Assembly (NCBI RefSeq): GCF_902153245.2
Contig: NZ_CABFWF030000008.1
Coordinates: 62,001-126,000 of the forward strand
Length of the DNA: 64,000 nt
Origin: Pseudorhizobium endolithicum
Lineage (GTDB): Bacteria > Pseudomonadota > Alphaproteobacteria > Rhizobiales > Rhizobiaceae
Direction: 5' to 3'
Under the pieces are notes generated by a model. The model did no database searches. It was not told the DNA's origin and saw only the letters and a program-made list of their open reading frames with translations. Positions 1-8,564 of this stretch are shown here, in pieces. Both the position numbers and the translations under genes were made by a program. Each line of letters opens with the position of its first letter. Positions within the stretch are counted from its first letter, which is position 1.

Positions 1-17
1 CGCCAGGAGGCCGCGGA

Positions 18-794
18 ATGAGCGAGGCACCGCTTCTCAAGGTCAACGCCGTGTCGAAGTTCTACGGCCAGCGCATCGGCTGCAAGGAGGTCTCCTTCGA
101 GCTTTGGCCGGGAGAGGTGCTGGCGATCGTCGGAGAATCCGGCTCCGGCAAGACAACGCTTCTGAACTGCATCTCCACCCGTCTTCTGCCGACGACCGGC
201 AGCGTGGAATATGCCATGCGCGACGGCAGCATCCGTGACCTCTACCACATGAGCGAAGCCGAGCGCCGCTTCCTGATGCGCACCGACTGGGGCTTCGTGC
301 ACCAGAACCCGGCCGATGGGTTGCGGATGACCGTTTCGGCGGGCGCCAATGTCGGGGAGCGGCTGATGGCGGTCGGAAACCGCCACTACGGCAACATACG
401 CTCCACCGCCATAGACTGGCTGACACGGGTCGAGATCGGCACGGATCGCATAGACGATGCGCCGCGCGCATTCTCGGGCGGAATGCGGCAACGGCTGCAG
501 ATCGCCCGCAACCTGGTAACGGGCCCCCGCCTCGTCTTCATGGACGAGCCCACCGGCGGTCTCGACGTCTCCGTGCAGGCACGCCTGCTCGATCTCGTCC
601 GCGGCCTCGTCAACGACCTCGGCCTTGCCGCCATCATCGTTACCCACGACCTCGCCGTCGCACGGCTCCTGTCGCACCGGATGATGGTGATGAAGGACGG
701 TCATGTGATCGAGCACGGCCTCACGGACCGGGTGCTCGACGATCCGCGCGAGCCCTATACACAGCTCCTCGTGTCATCCATCCTGCAGGTATAG
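18..794 (+). CDS. phnK: Phosphonate C-P lyase system ATP-binding protein PhnK
   Basis: 258-residue ABC-type ATPase that associates with the C-P lyase core (PhnGHIJ) during phosphonate breakdown; it is not a transporter ATPase. The Walker A GESGSGKT lies at residues 39-46, the ABC signature SGGMRQR near 153, Walker B LVFMDEP near 172-178, and a switch THD near 209. An AGGAGG ribosome-binding site sits a few bases before the ATG. It is followed after 9 bases by its partner phnL and is the first complete gene here, so phnG-phnJ are expected just left of the window. Dipeptide/oligopeptide ABC ATPases are similar, but the phnL and phnM neighbours settle the assignment. Confidence 0.95.
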   Translation: MSEAPLLKVNAVSKFYGQRIGCKEVSFELWPGEVLAIVGESGSGKTTLLNCISTRLLPTTGSVEYAMRDGSIRDLYHMSEAERRFLMRTDWGFVHQNPADGLRMTVSAGANVGERLMAVGNRHYGNIRSTAIDWLTRVEIGTDRIDDAPRAFSGGMRQRLQIARNLVTGPRLVFMDEPTGGLDVSVQARLLDLVRGLVNDLGLAAIIVTHDLAVARLLSHRMMVMKDGHVIEHGLTDRVLDDPREPYTQLLVSSILQV

Positions 795-803
795 GAGAGC
801 ACC

Positions 804-1511
804 ATGGCCACTCCCCTCGTCGTTGCGGAAGTCTTCAAGAGCTTCATCATGCATTTGCGCGAAGGCATCCGGCTGCCGGTCGTCAACGATGTGAACTTCT
901 CCGTCGCCAGCGGCGAATGCGTGGTGCTGGGCGGGCCGTCGGGCATCGGCAAGAGCTCGATCCTCAAGATGCTCTACGGCAATTACGCCGTCGATGCCGG
1001 TCAGATCCTGGTCGCCCACCGCGACAAGATCGTCAACATCGCCAATGCCGATCCGCGCACGGTTCTGGATGTCCGCCGCCACACCATGGGCTATGTCAGC
1101 CAGTTTCTCCGCACCGTGCCACGCGTTTGCACCCTCGACGTCGTCGCCGAACCGCTGCTCGCCCGAGGGCTCGAGACCGGCGAAGCGAGAGAAGAAGCCT
1201 CGGCGCTGCTGTCCCAGCTCAACCTGCCGAGGGAGCTATGGGGTCTGCCGCCGGCGACCTTCTCCGGCGGCGAGCAGCAGCGGGTCAATATTGCGCGCGG
1301 CTTTATCACGGACCACAGCATCCTCCTGCTCGACGAACCGACGGCCTCCCTCGACGCGCGCAACCGCCGTGTCGTCATCGAGATGATCACGGAGAAGAAG
1401 CGGAACGGCGTGGCGCTCCTCGGTATCTTCCACGACGAAGAGGTGCGCGAAGCGGTTGCCGACCGCGTTCTGGATGTCATGCAGTTCTCGCCGCGAAAGG
1501 CTGCCGCATGA
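804..1511 (+). CDS. phnL: Phosphonate C-P lyase system protein PhnL
   Basis: 235-residue ABC-type ATPase of the C-P lyase complex. PhnL belongs with PhnG, PhnH and PhnI in the step that joins phosphonate to the ribose of ATP. Walker A GPSGIGKS is at residues 44-51, the signature SGGEQQR at about 154-160, and LLLDEPT at about 174-180. A ribosome-binding site (GGAGAG) precedes the ATG. Its TGA overlaps the ATG of the next gene (ATGA), which indicates translational coupling. Confidence 0.95.
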   Translation: MATPLVVAEVFKSFIMHLREGIRLPVVNDVNFSVASGECVVLGGPSGIGKSSILKMLYGNYAVDAGQILVAHRDKIVNIANADPRTVLDVRRHTMGYVSQFLRTVPRVCTLDVVAEPLLARGLETGEAREEASALLSQLNLPRELWGLPPATFSGGEQQRVNIARGFITDHSILLLDEPTASLDARNRRVVIEMITEKKRNGVALLGIFHDEEVREAVADRVLDVMQFSPRKAAA

Positions 1512-2140
1512 GCGTCAAGGTCGGGATCGAGCCATCGGTCCATCCGAGCGCCAGCGTCAGGAACTCGGTTCTCGGGCGCTACACGGAAGTCGCCGAGCGC
1601 TGCCGGATCGACGAGGCGGAGATCGGCGACTATTCCTACATCATGCAGGACGGAGCCGTCTGGTGCGCTACGATCGGCAAGTTCGTCAACATAGCCGCCT
1701 CCGTCCGCATCAACGCCACCAACCACCCCACATGGCGGGCGACGCTCCACCATTTCACCTATCGCGCCGCGAACTACTGGGACGATGCGGACAACGAGGA
1801 GGGATTCTTCGAGTGGCGCCGCGACCATCGGGTCACGATCGGCCACGACGTGTGGATCGGCCACGGCGCGACCATTCTGCCCGGCGTGACCGTGGGCAAC
1901 GGCGCGGTCATCGGTGCCGGCGCGGTCGTCTCAAAGGATGTCGCCCCCTACGCCATCGTCGGCGGCGTCCCCGCCAAGCTCATCCGCGAGCGCTTCACGA
2001 AAGACGTCGGCGAGCGGATGGACGAGCTCGCCTGGTGGGAGTGGGATCATGGGACACTTCGCGCCGCACTCGATGACTTCCGCAGCTTGACGGCGGAGGA
2101 ATTCCTTGACCGCCACGGCAGTCGGGAGCGTGCAGCATGA
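1508..2140 (+). CDS. Phosphonate-operon hexapeptide-repeat transferase (DapH/LbetaH family)
   Basis: 210-residue left-handed beta-helix acyltransferase-like protein. Imperfect hexapeptide repeats run through the N-terminal part and recur strongly at about residues 110-160 ([19 protein letters not shown] and the following [12 protein letters not shown]), with the usual IVGGVPAK tail. It matches the transferase family found in many alpha-proteobacterial phn operons (TIGR03308-type). The acceptor is unknown; acetylation of aminophosphonates by analogy with PhnO is possible but is inference. The start is the ATG overlapping the phnL stop; the reading frame is open further upstream but that part lies antiparallel in frame to phnL and is not coding. 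Confidence 0.85.
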   Translation: MSVKVGIEPSVHPSASVRNSVLGRYTEVAERCRIDEAEIGDYSYIMQDGAVWCATIGKFVNIAASVRINATNHPTWRATLHHFTYRAANYWDDADNEEGFFEWRRDHRVTIGHDVWIGHGATILPGVTVGNGAVIGAGAVVSKDVAPYAIVGGVPAKLIRERFTKDVGERMDELAWWEWDHGTLRAALDDFRSLTAEEFLDRHGSRERAA

Positions 2141-2268
2141 CGGCGAGGAACGGCTGGACGGCAGGCAATCCATCATCATTCTGTCACGGAAATCCCTTAG
2201 CGCAGGGGCCCGTCTGCCGAACGAGCCTGCCTCCACCTCCCGGACAACCCCTGAAACACGGACCTGAC

Positions 2269-2982
2269 GTGCGTTACGCCATTTATTTCTCTCCCGCCCC
2301 CTATGATCCGTTGACCTCCACCGCCAGCGAATGGCTGGGACGCGATGCCTTTGCAGGGGAGACGCGCGATGTTCCCGCCTCGCTTTCTCTGTCCGCGGGG
2401 CAATGGCGGGAGCTTGTCGCCGAGCCGAGGCGCTACGGGTTCCACGCGACGTTGAAGGCGCCGTTCGAGCTGCGCGAGGGCCGGACGGAGGCAGAGCTTA
2501 TCGACGCCTTCGACCGTTTCGCTGCCTCGGCGGAGGTTCTTGAAATCCCGCGGGTCGTGATCGGTCAGCTCGGTCCGTTCTTTGCCCTCGTCCCGCATGC
2601 GCTTCATCCACCCCTGCAGGCTTTCGCTGCCTCCGTCGTGCGGGACTTCGAGCCGTTCAGGGCGCCTCTTTCCGATGCCGACATGGCGCGCCGCAAGCCG
2701 GAGCGGCTGACGGCAGCGCAGCGCGCTCATCTGATGACCTGGGGCTACCCCTATGTGATGGAGGAATTCCGCTTCCACATGACGTTGACCGGCCCCGTCG
2801 ATCCCGCACTCGCGCCGAGTGTCGAGGAGGAGCTGCAACAACGGTTTTCCTCCTGCACGAACGTGCCGTTGACGCTGGACGGGTTGGCGCTCTTCGTCGA
2901 GCGCAGCCGCGGCGAGCCCTTCACCATCCATCGCTGGCGGCCGCTTGGCCGCGAGAACGCCAACAGGAAGACCTTCCCATGA
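2269..2982 (+). CDS. DUF1045 phosphonate-operon protein, 2H phosphoesterase-like
   Basis: About 237 residues, starting from a GTG that reads MRYAIYF, the normal N-terminus of this family. An in-frame ATG at 2137 overlaps the previous stop and would add 44 residues of unlike composition, so the start is uncertain. Two His-x-Thr motifs, FHATLKAP and FHMTLTGP, are the paired active-site motifs of 2H phosphoesterases, which cleave or cyclise 2',3' or 1,2-cyclic phosphates. In C-P lyase operons this family (TIGR03223) is thought to act on the ribose cyclic phosphate product; that role is inferred from context. The stop overlaps the phnM start (ATGA). Confidence 0.85.
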   Translation: MRYAIYFSPAPYDPLTSTASEWLGRDAFAGETRDVPASLSLSAGQWRELVAEPRRYGFHATLKAPFELREGRTEAELIDAFDRFAASAEVLEIPRVVIGQLGPFFALVPHALHPPLQAFAASVVRDFEPFRAPLSDADMARRKPERLTAAQRAHLMTWGYPYVMEEFRFHMTLTGPVDPALAPSVEEELQQRFSSCTNVPLTLDGLALFVERSRGEPFTIHRWRPLGRENANRKTFP

Positions 2983-4118
2983 GTCGCGAAACCGTTCTCT
3001 CCAATGCCCGCATCATCATCGATGACGCGATCGTATCCGGCTCGGTGCTGATCCGGGACGACAGGATCGCAGACATCTCAGAAGGAACCGCCCGGTCCGG
3101 CGAGGACCTGGAAGGCGATTATCTCATTCCGGGCTTGATCGAGCTGCATACGGACCACCTGGAGCAGCATTATTCGCCGCGCCCCGGGGTCCGCTGGAAC
3201 ACGACGGCGGCCATCCAGGCGCATGACGCGCAGGTCGCGACCTCCGGGATCACGACGGTCTTCGACTGCCTGCGGATGGGTGCGGACGAGGACGGCGGTT
3301 TTGACAAGGGCGAGATGCGCAGCCTTGCCGATGCTATCCAGGCGGCCCAGGCCGACGGGCGGCTACGGGCGGAGCACTTCTTCCACCTCCGCTGCGAGGT
3401 TTCATCCGACAACGTACTCGAACATTTCGCTGACTTCGAGCACGATCCCTATGTCCGCCTCGTCTCCCTGATGGACCATGCGCCGGGCCAGCGGCAGTTC
3501 CAGTCGATGGACCAGTATGTCCTTTACTACAAGGAGAAGCGGGGCTTGAGCGACGAGGCCTTTGCTCACTTCGTGGCACGGCGCCAAGCGGCCTCGGCCA
3601 AGTACTCAGCCATTCATCGCGACGAGCTTGCGCGCATCTGCGCGGAACGCGGGATCACGGTTGCCAGCCATGATGATGCGACGCTGGACCATGTCGACGA
3701 GGCCATCGGGCACGGCGTTCGCCTGGCGGAATTCCCGACCAGCTTCGACGCGGCAGAAGCCTCCCACAAGGCCGGAATGAGCGTGCTGATGGGCGCGCCG
3801 AACATCGTGCGCGGCAAATCCCATTCCGGCAACATCGCCGCGCGCGAACTCGCCGAACGCGGCGTGCTCGACGTGCTCTCATCCGATTACGTGCCGCTCA
3901 GCCTGCTGCACGCCCCCTTCGTGCTCGCCGACGATCTGGACGGCATTTCGCTGCCGAAGGCGATCGCCATGGTCACCTCGACGCCGGCGCGGACCGTCGG
4001 GCTCGACGACCGCGGCCGGATCGCGCCGGGGCTGCGTGCCGATCTCGTGCGCGTGAAGCGGGACCAGGGCGTCCCAGTAGCACGGGCTACATGGCGGGAA
4101 GGACGACGGGTGGCGTGA
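2979..4118 (+). CDS. phnM: Alpha-D-ribose 1-methylphosphonate 5-triphosphate diphosphatase PhnM
   Basis: 379-residue amidohydrolase-fold enzyme that removes pyrophosphate from ribose 1-phosphonate 5-triphosphate before PhnJ breaks the C-P bond. The metal-binding motif ELHTDH is at residues 55-60 and is followed by LEQH, both typical of PhnM. HRDE near residue 211 and SSDYVP near residue 300 are further metal-site motifs. The length matches the family. Its start overlaps the previous stop and its stop overlaps the start of phnN, so the six genes look like one transcript. Confidence 0.95.
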   Translation: MSRETVLSNARIIIDDAIVSGSVLIRDDRIADISEGTARSGEDLEGDYLIPGLIELHTDHLEQHYSPRPGVRWNTTAAIQAHDAQVATSGITTVFDCLRMGADEDGGFDKGEMRSLADAIQAAQADGRLRAEHFFHLRCEVSSDNVLEHFADFEHDPYVRLVSLMDHAPGQRQFQSMDQYVLYYKEKRGLSDEAFAHFVARRQAASAKYSAIHRDELARICAERGITVASHDDATLDHVDEAIGHGVRLAEFPTSFDAAEASHKAGMSVLMGAPNIVRGKSHSGNIAARELAERGVLDVLSSDYVPLSLLHAPFVLADDLDGISLPKAIAMVTSTPARTVGLDDRGRIAPGLRADLVRVKRDQGVPVARATWREGRRVA

Positions 4119-4714
4119 TGGGTCAGGCTGCGACAGCCGCGCACGGCAGCAGGGGCCGCCTGGTGGTGGTCGTCGGCCCGAGCGGTGCGGGCAAGGACAC
4201 GTTGATGGACTTTGCCGCCCGCCGGCTAAGCGGCTCGCCCGATCTGGTCTTCGTCCGGCGCGTCATCACCCGCGACGGTGACGCGGGCGGAGAGGATCAC
4301 GAGGCGGTTACCGAAGAAATATTCGAGGATATGGCTAAGGCAGGCGGCTTTGCCGTCTCCTGGAACGCCCACGGCCTCCGCTACGGGATTCCCGCCGAAA
4401 CACTGCAACACATCATCGCCGGCCGAGTGGCGATCGCGAACGGCTCGCGCTCGGCACTGCCCCATTTCCGGGCTGCCTTCCCGTCGATGGTGGTCATCAA
4501 CGTCACGGCCAGGCCGGAAGTGCTCGCAGCAAGGCTGGAAGGCCGCGGACGCGAGACGCGGGAGGAGATCCTCAGGCGGCTGCAACGCGCCTCGCCGGGC
4601 ATCTCCGGTGACTTCGAGCTGGTCACGATCGACAACAGCGGCTCGCTGGACGAAGCCGGCGAAGCGATGGTCGCTGTGCTGAAGCGATACCTTCCGGTTT
4701 CCGCGGACCGGTAG
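4118..4714 (+). CDS. phnN: Ribose 1,5-bisphosphokinase PhnN
   Basis: 198-residue P-loop kinase of the guanylate-kinase-like fold that turns ribose 1,5-bisphosphate into PRPP, the last step of C-P lyase phosphonate catabolism. Walker A GPSGAGKD is at residues 20-27. The ATG at 4118 overlaps the phnM stop (TGATG); an in-frame ATG at 4091 would overlap phnM by 28 bases and is less likely. It ends 3 bases before the convergent polA stop, and it is the last gene of the operon. No terminator is visible in that gap. Confidence 0.93.
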   Translation: MGQAATAAHGSRGRLVVVVGPSGAGKDTLMDFAARRLSGSPDLVFVRRVITRDGDAGGEDHEAVTEEIFEDMAKAGGFAVSWNAHGLRYGIPAETLQHIIAGRVAIANGSRSALPHFRAAFPSMVVINVTARPEVLAARLEGRGRETREEILRRLQRASPGISGDFELVTIDNSGSLDEAGEAMVAVLKRYLPVSADR

Positions 4715-4717
4715 CGG

Positions 4718-7678
4718 TCAGTGCGCTTCATCCCAGTTGGCAGCGGCGCGTGCATCGACCTTCAACGGAACCTTCATCGCGATCGCCGGCATGGCCGCCT
4801 GCTCCATCGTCGTTATGATCACCGGCAGGGTCTTGTCGATCTCACCGTCCTCGACTTCGAAGATCAGTTCGTCATGCACCTGCAGGAGCATGCGCGCGGA
4901 CAGCTTCGCCGCCTGAAGCGCCGGCTCCATCCTTACCATCGCTCGGCGGATTATATCGGCCGCCGAACCCTGGATCGGGGCGTTGATCGCCGCACGCTCG
5001 TTGAAGGAGCGGACCTGCGGGTTAGACGAACGGATATCAGGATAGTAAGCGCGCCGACCGAAGATGGTCTCGACATAGCCGTGCTCGCGGGCGAACTCCT
5101 TCGTGCTGTCCATGTAGTCGCGGATGCCGGGGAAACGTTCGAAATACTTCTTGATGTACTCGCTCGCCTCCGATCGCTCAATGGAGAGCTGATTGGCGAG
5201 GCCGAAGGCCGAGATGCCATAGATGATGCCAAAGTTGATCGCCTTGGCCCGGCGACGGATCTCGCTCGGCATGCCCTCCACCGGCACGCCGAACATTTCC
5301 GAGGCCGTCATTGCGTGGATGTCGATGCCGTCGGCGAAGGCCTGGCGCAACTGCGGGATATCGGCCACGTGGGCGAGTACCCGCAGCTCGATCTGGCTGT
5401 AGTCGGCCGAGACCAGCTTATTGCCGGGCGTTGAGATGAAGGCGGTGCGAATCTTGCGGCCTTCGGCGGTACGGATCGGAATATTCTGCAGGTTCGGCTC
5501 GACCGAGGAAAGACGGCCGGTGGTGGTCGATGCCAGGGAATAGGAGGTGTGCACCCGCCGGGTCTGCGGGTGGATGTATCCAGGCAATGCATCCGTATAG
5601 GTCGACTTCAGCTTGGTCAGCTGCCGCCAGTCGACGATTTTTCTGGGGAACTCGTGACCTGAAGCCGCAAGATCTTCCAGTACCTGCGCGGATGTCGACC
5701 ACTGCCCCGTCTTGGTTTTTGCCCCGCCGGGCAGGCCCATCTTGCCGAACAGGATATCGCCGAGCTGCTTCGGGGAGCCGATCGTGAAGCGCTCGCCGGC
5801 GATCCGGTAGATCTCGTCCTCGATGGCAGCGGCCTTCTGCGCCAGTTCGCCCGAGAGCCGCGACAGTATCTGCCGGTCCACGGTGATGCCGCGCTCCTCC
5901 ATCCGGGCGAGGGTGCAGACCAGCGGCCGCTCCAGCCGTTCATAAACCCGCGTCAGGTGCTCGGCCGTCAGCCACGGCTTCAGGACCATCGCAAGCCGGA
6001 GGGCGAGATCTGCCTTCTCGGCGGCATAGACGGTGGCGCGGTCGATTTCGACCATGTCGAAGCTCACGCTCGACTTGCCAGTCCCCGCGACATCCTTGAA
6101 GGATGCGGGCATATGGCCGAGCCAGCGGTCGGAGAGCGAATCCAGGCTGTGACCGCCCTTCCCCGCCTCCAGGACGTAGGACATCAGCATCACGTCGTCA
6201 TAGGCCTTGATTTCGATCTCGTACCGCTTGAGGAGCAGATAGGCATATTTAAGGTTATGCCCGACCTTCAGGACCGAAGTATCCTCCAACAACGGCTTCA
6301 ACCGTCCCAGGACTTCCCCCGCCGTCAGTTGGTTGTCCGCCCGCCCGTTGCCAAGCAGGTCGTCGCTGCCGGTCTTGTGCCCGAGGGGAACATAGGCGGC
6401 GCGGACATCGAGGCCGGAAGGATTGTGCGTGTTGTCGGCAAGCGCGAGCGAAATACCGACGATCTCCGACAGCATGGGATCGATGGAGGTCCCCTCGGCC
6501 TCGAACGCGACGATACCCGTTTCCCGCGCTGCTCGGATCCAGTCGTCGAGGTCCTCGACGTCGTCGATGGTCACGTAGCAGCTCTTGTCTATCCTGGCGG
6601 TGGCGAAGGCTTCAGCCCTCGCCTTGGCGAGCTCCGCCGGCCTATTGTCGCCATAGATGTCTGCAGCACCGGTTCCGTTCGCCGCGCGGACAGGCGCAGC
6701 GGCACTGGCACCTGCGTCAAGATCCGGTCCGCGTGCCGCAGGCCCCCATTCCACCTTCACCTGGGCCGGCTCGATCGCGCCGGCATCGCAGTCACAGGCT
6801 TCAGCAACACGGCGGGTCAGCGTCCCGAATTCCATGGCTTTCAGGAAGGCGATCAGCTTCGGTCCATCCTGCGGCTCGAGAACCAGAGCGTCCAGCGGCA
6901 TGTCGAGTGGAGCATCCGTCCTCAGTTGCACCAGCCGACGCGACAGGCGTGCAAGCTCGGCATTCGCAATGATGTTCTCGCGCCGTTTCACCTGCTTGAT
7001 CTCATTGGCACGGGCCAGCAATGTGTCGAGGTCGCCGAATTCCTCGAGCAGCTGTGCCGCGGTCTTCGGGCCGATGCCGGGGATGCCCGGCACGTTGTCG
7101 ACGGAATCGCCGACCATGGCCTGCAGGTCGATCATCTTTTCCGGCGGAACGCCCCACTTCTCGATCACTTCGGGGATGCCGATCTGCTTGTCCTTCATGC
7201 TGTCGTACATGTGGACATTGGGGGTCACGAGTTGCATCAGGTCCTTGTCGGACGAGATGATGGTGACGTCGGCGCCGATCGCCTCCGCCTGCCTCGCATA
7301 GGTGGCGATGATGTCGTCGGCCTCGTAGCCTTCGGTCTCGATGCAAGGCAGGTTGAATGCTCGCGTTGCTTCACGGATCAGGCCGAACTGGGGAACCAGG
7401 TCCTCCGGCGGCTCCGACCGGTTCGCCTTGTAGGCATTGTAGAGGTCCTTGCGGAACGTCTTGGCGGAGTAGTCGAAGATCACCGCAAAATGCGTGGGCG
7501 TTACCCCAACCGACGTGTCTCGCGCATCGGTCAGGAGCTTCCATAGCATGTTGCAGAAGCCGGAGACCGCGCCGACAGGCAGGCCGTCGGACTTTCGGGT
7601 CAAAGGAGGCAGGGCGTGGAACGCCCGGAAGATGAAGCCCGAGCCATCGACAAGGAAGAGGTGATCGCCTTTTTTCAT
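4718..7678 (-). CDS. polA: DNA polymerase I, with degenerate 3'-5' exonuclease site
   Basis: 986 residues. The N-terminal 5' nuclease (about residues 1-290) keeps its motifs: FLVDGSGFIFRAFH, YEADDIIATYA, SSDKDLMQ and GIPGIGPKTAAQLL. The polymerase domain keeps motif A (SADYSQIELRVLAH), motif B (RRRAKAINFGIIYG) and motif C (QVHDELIFEV). The middle proofreading domain (about 380-570) is unusual: by position against E. coli Pol I, Asp355 is Glu393, Glu357 is kept as Glu395, Asp424 is Ala479 (KYAY) and Asp501 is Lys555 (YAAEKAD). Loss of those metal ligands predicts no proofreading. The start is the ATG of MKKGDHLF; an upstream in-frame ATG adds 12 atypical residues. Confidence 0.96.
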   Translation of the reverse strand: MKKGDHLFLVDGSGFIFRAFHALPPLTRKSDGLPVGAVSGFCNMLWKLLTDARDTSVGVTPTHFAVIFDYSAKTFRKDLYNAYKANRSEPPEDLVPQFGLIREATRAFNLPCIETEGYEADDIIATYARQAEAIGADVTIISSDKDLMQLVTPNVHMYDSMKDKQIGIPEVIEKWGVPPEKMIDLQAMVGDSVDNVPGIPGIGPKTAAQLLEEFGDLDTLLARANEIKQVKRRENIIANAELARLSRRLVQLRTDAPLDMPLDALVLEPQDGPKLIAFLKAMEFGTLTRRVAEACDCDAGAIEPAQVKVEWGPAARGPDLDAGASAAAPVRAANGTGAADIYGDNRPAELAKARAEAFATARIDKSCYVTIDDVEDLDDWIRAARETGIVAFEAEGTSIDPMLSEIVGISLALADNTHNPSGLDVRAAYVPLGHKTGSDDLLGNGRADNQLTAGEVLGRLKPLLEDTSVLKVGHNLKYAYLLLKRYEIEIKAYDDVMLMSYVLEAGKGGHSLDSLSDRWLGHMPASFKDVAGTGKSSVSFDMVEIDRATVYAAEKADLALRLAMVLKPWLTAEHLTRVYERLERPLVCTLARMEERGITVDRQILSRLSGELAQKAAAIEDEIYRIAGERFTIGSPKQLGDILFGKMGLPGGAKTKTGQWSTSAQVLEDLAASGHEFPRKIVDWRQLTKLKSTYTDALPGYIHPQTRRVHTSYSLASTTTGRLSSVEPNLQNIPIRTAEGRKIRTAFISTPGNKLVSADYSQIELRVLAHVADIPQLRQAFADGIDIHAMTASEMFGVPVEGMPSEIRRRAKAINFGIIYGISAFGLANQLSIERSEASEYIKKYFERFPGIRDYMDSTKEFAREHGYVETIFGRRAYYPDIRSSNPQVRSFNERAAINAPIQGSAADIIRRAMVRMEPALQAAKLSARMLLQVHDELIFEVEDGEIDKTLPVIITTMEQAAMPAIAMKVPLKVDARAAANWDEAH

Positions 7679-7782
7679 GGCTATGGAATAGCGTGGGGCA
7701 CCTGCCCCGTCCATGAAAAGTTCAGGGGAGTGGCTGCACCCGAAGACATCACCCGAACGTTACCGATTTGTAATATGTCATC

Positions 7783-7962
7783 CCTTGAAAAGCCCGATTC
7801 GGCTTCTCATCTCAGCGTTACCGGCGCCTGATCACGCCGCAGTCCGGCAGCTGGCTCGTCCCCCGCCGCGCCGGACCGGGCAAAGGCCTTATCCCCTCTC
7901 CGGGCCTTTGTCCATCTATCGAATCGCCACGGCCGATCCCCTCCCGGCCGTGGCGATTTTCA
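7783..7962 (+). ncRNA. Candidate trans-acting sRNA, alpha-r7 (Smr7C)-like
   Basis: The 375-base gap between polA (minus) and the MarR gene (plus) holds three consecutive hairpins on the plus strand. The first is GAAAAGCC/GGCTTCTC (7787-7808), the second GGCAAAGGCC/GGCCTTTGTCC (about 7878-7913), and the third is a perfect 14-bp stem (7922-7935 with 7945-7958) followed by a T-rich stretch, an intrinsic terminator. A TAATAT at 7771-7776 could be the -10 box. In Sinorhizobium the sRNA Smr7C (alpha-r7 family) lies beside polA and a MarR gene, so the position and three-hairpin shape fit. The family call rests on context and fold, not on alignment; the 5' end is estimated. Confidence 0.6.
7922..7962 (+). 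terminator. Intrinsic terminator of the candidate sRNA
   Basis: A perfect 14-bp inverted repeat (7922-7935 and 7945-7958) with a 9-base loop, followed by TTTTCATTT. It faces plus-strand transcription and lies between two divergent genes, so it must serve a transcript that begins inside the gap, or attenuate the MarR gene. Confidence 0.8.
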
Positions 7963-8053
7963 TTTGCCCTTCCCCTCGGACCCGCAGGCTTGGCGAAAGC
8001 AAAGGCTGCCATATATCGTTCCAATTCCTGTAAGGGACGGGCGACTGACAACC

Positions 8054-8485
8054 ATGGCCTATGACCGCTCGCATTCCGCAACCTATCTTGCCGGACAGCT
8101 TGCCAAGGGATTCGCACGTTCCCTGCAACGACGGGCGACCGCCCTCGGCTTCTCCCCTGGCCAATTCCCCGTCCTCCTCGAACTCTGGCAGGAAGACGGA
8201 CTGACACAGAAACAGCTTCTGGATCGGTTGGAGGTTGAGCAGGCGACGCTTGCCAACACGCTTGCGCGTATGGAGCGCGACGGGTTGATCCGCCGCAATC
8301 CGCATCCGCAGGACCGCCGGTCGCAGATCATCCTGCTGACGGAACTGGGCCGCGATCTCGAGCCCCGGGCGGTGGTCGCGGCCACGGAAGCGGATGCCGT
8401 CCTCTTCGATGGTTTCCGCCAGTTCGAACGCGAACTGATGATGGAATACATGCGCATGGTGATCGAGAACGCGCGCAAGCTCTGA
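8054..8485 (+). CDS. MarR family transcriptional regulator
   Basis: 143-residue winged-helix DNA-binding protein. The wHTH core spans about residues 35-110: LTQKQLLDRLEVEQATLANTLARMERDGLIRRN, then the wing PQDRRSQIILLTELGRDL. The start is taken at the ATG of MAYDRSH; upstream in-frame ATG at 7964 would add 30 residues and would run into the sRNA terminator region, so it is rejected. The ligand and targets are unknown. It is followed by an M20 peptidase with its own upstream space, so a shared operon is possible but not shown. Confidence 0.9.
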   Translation: MAYDRSHSATYLAGQLAKGFARSLQRRATALGFSPGQFPVLLELWQEDGLTQKQLLDRLEVEQATLANTLARMERDGLIRRNPHPQDRRSQIILLTELGRDLEPRAVVAATEADAVLFDGFRQFERELMMEYMRMVIENARKL

Positions 8486-8564
8486 CACCCTCCATCACCT
8501 CGGGTCTCGAAACCGCCCCTGCTTTGCACTAGAGTCGCCCCGATTTCAGCAGACAGGAATATCC

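Noticed and set aside
917..1507. Upstream extension of the hexapeptide transferase frame
   Set aside because: Lies inside phnL in another frame; Arg/Pro-rich nonsense translation; the ATG at 1508 is coupled to the phnL stop.
5957..7546. Open frame of 529 codons on the plus strand opposite polA
   Set aside because: Fully antisense to polA, no ribosome-binding site, His/Arg/Gly-rich translation typical of the mirror frame of high-G+C coding DNA.
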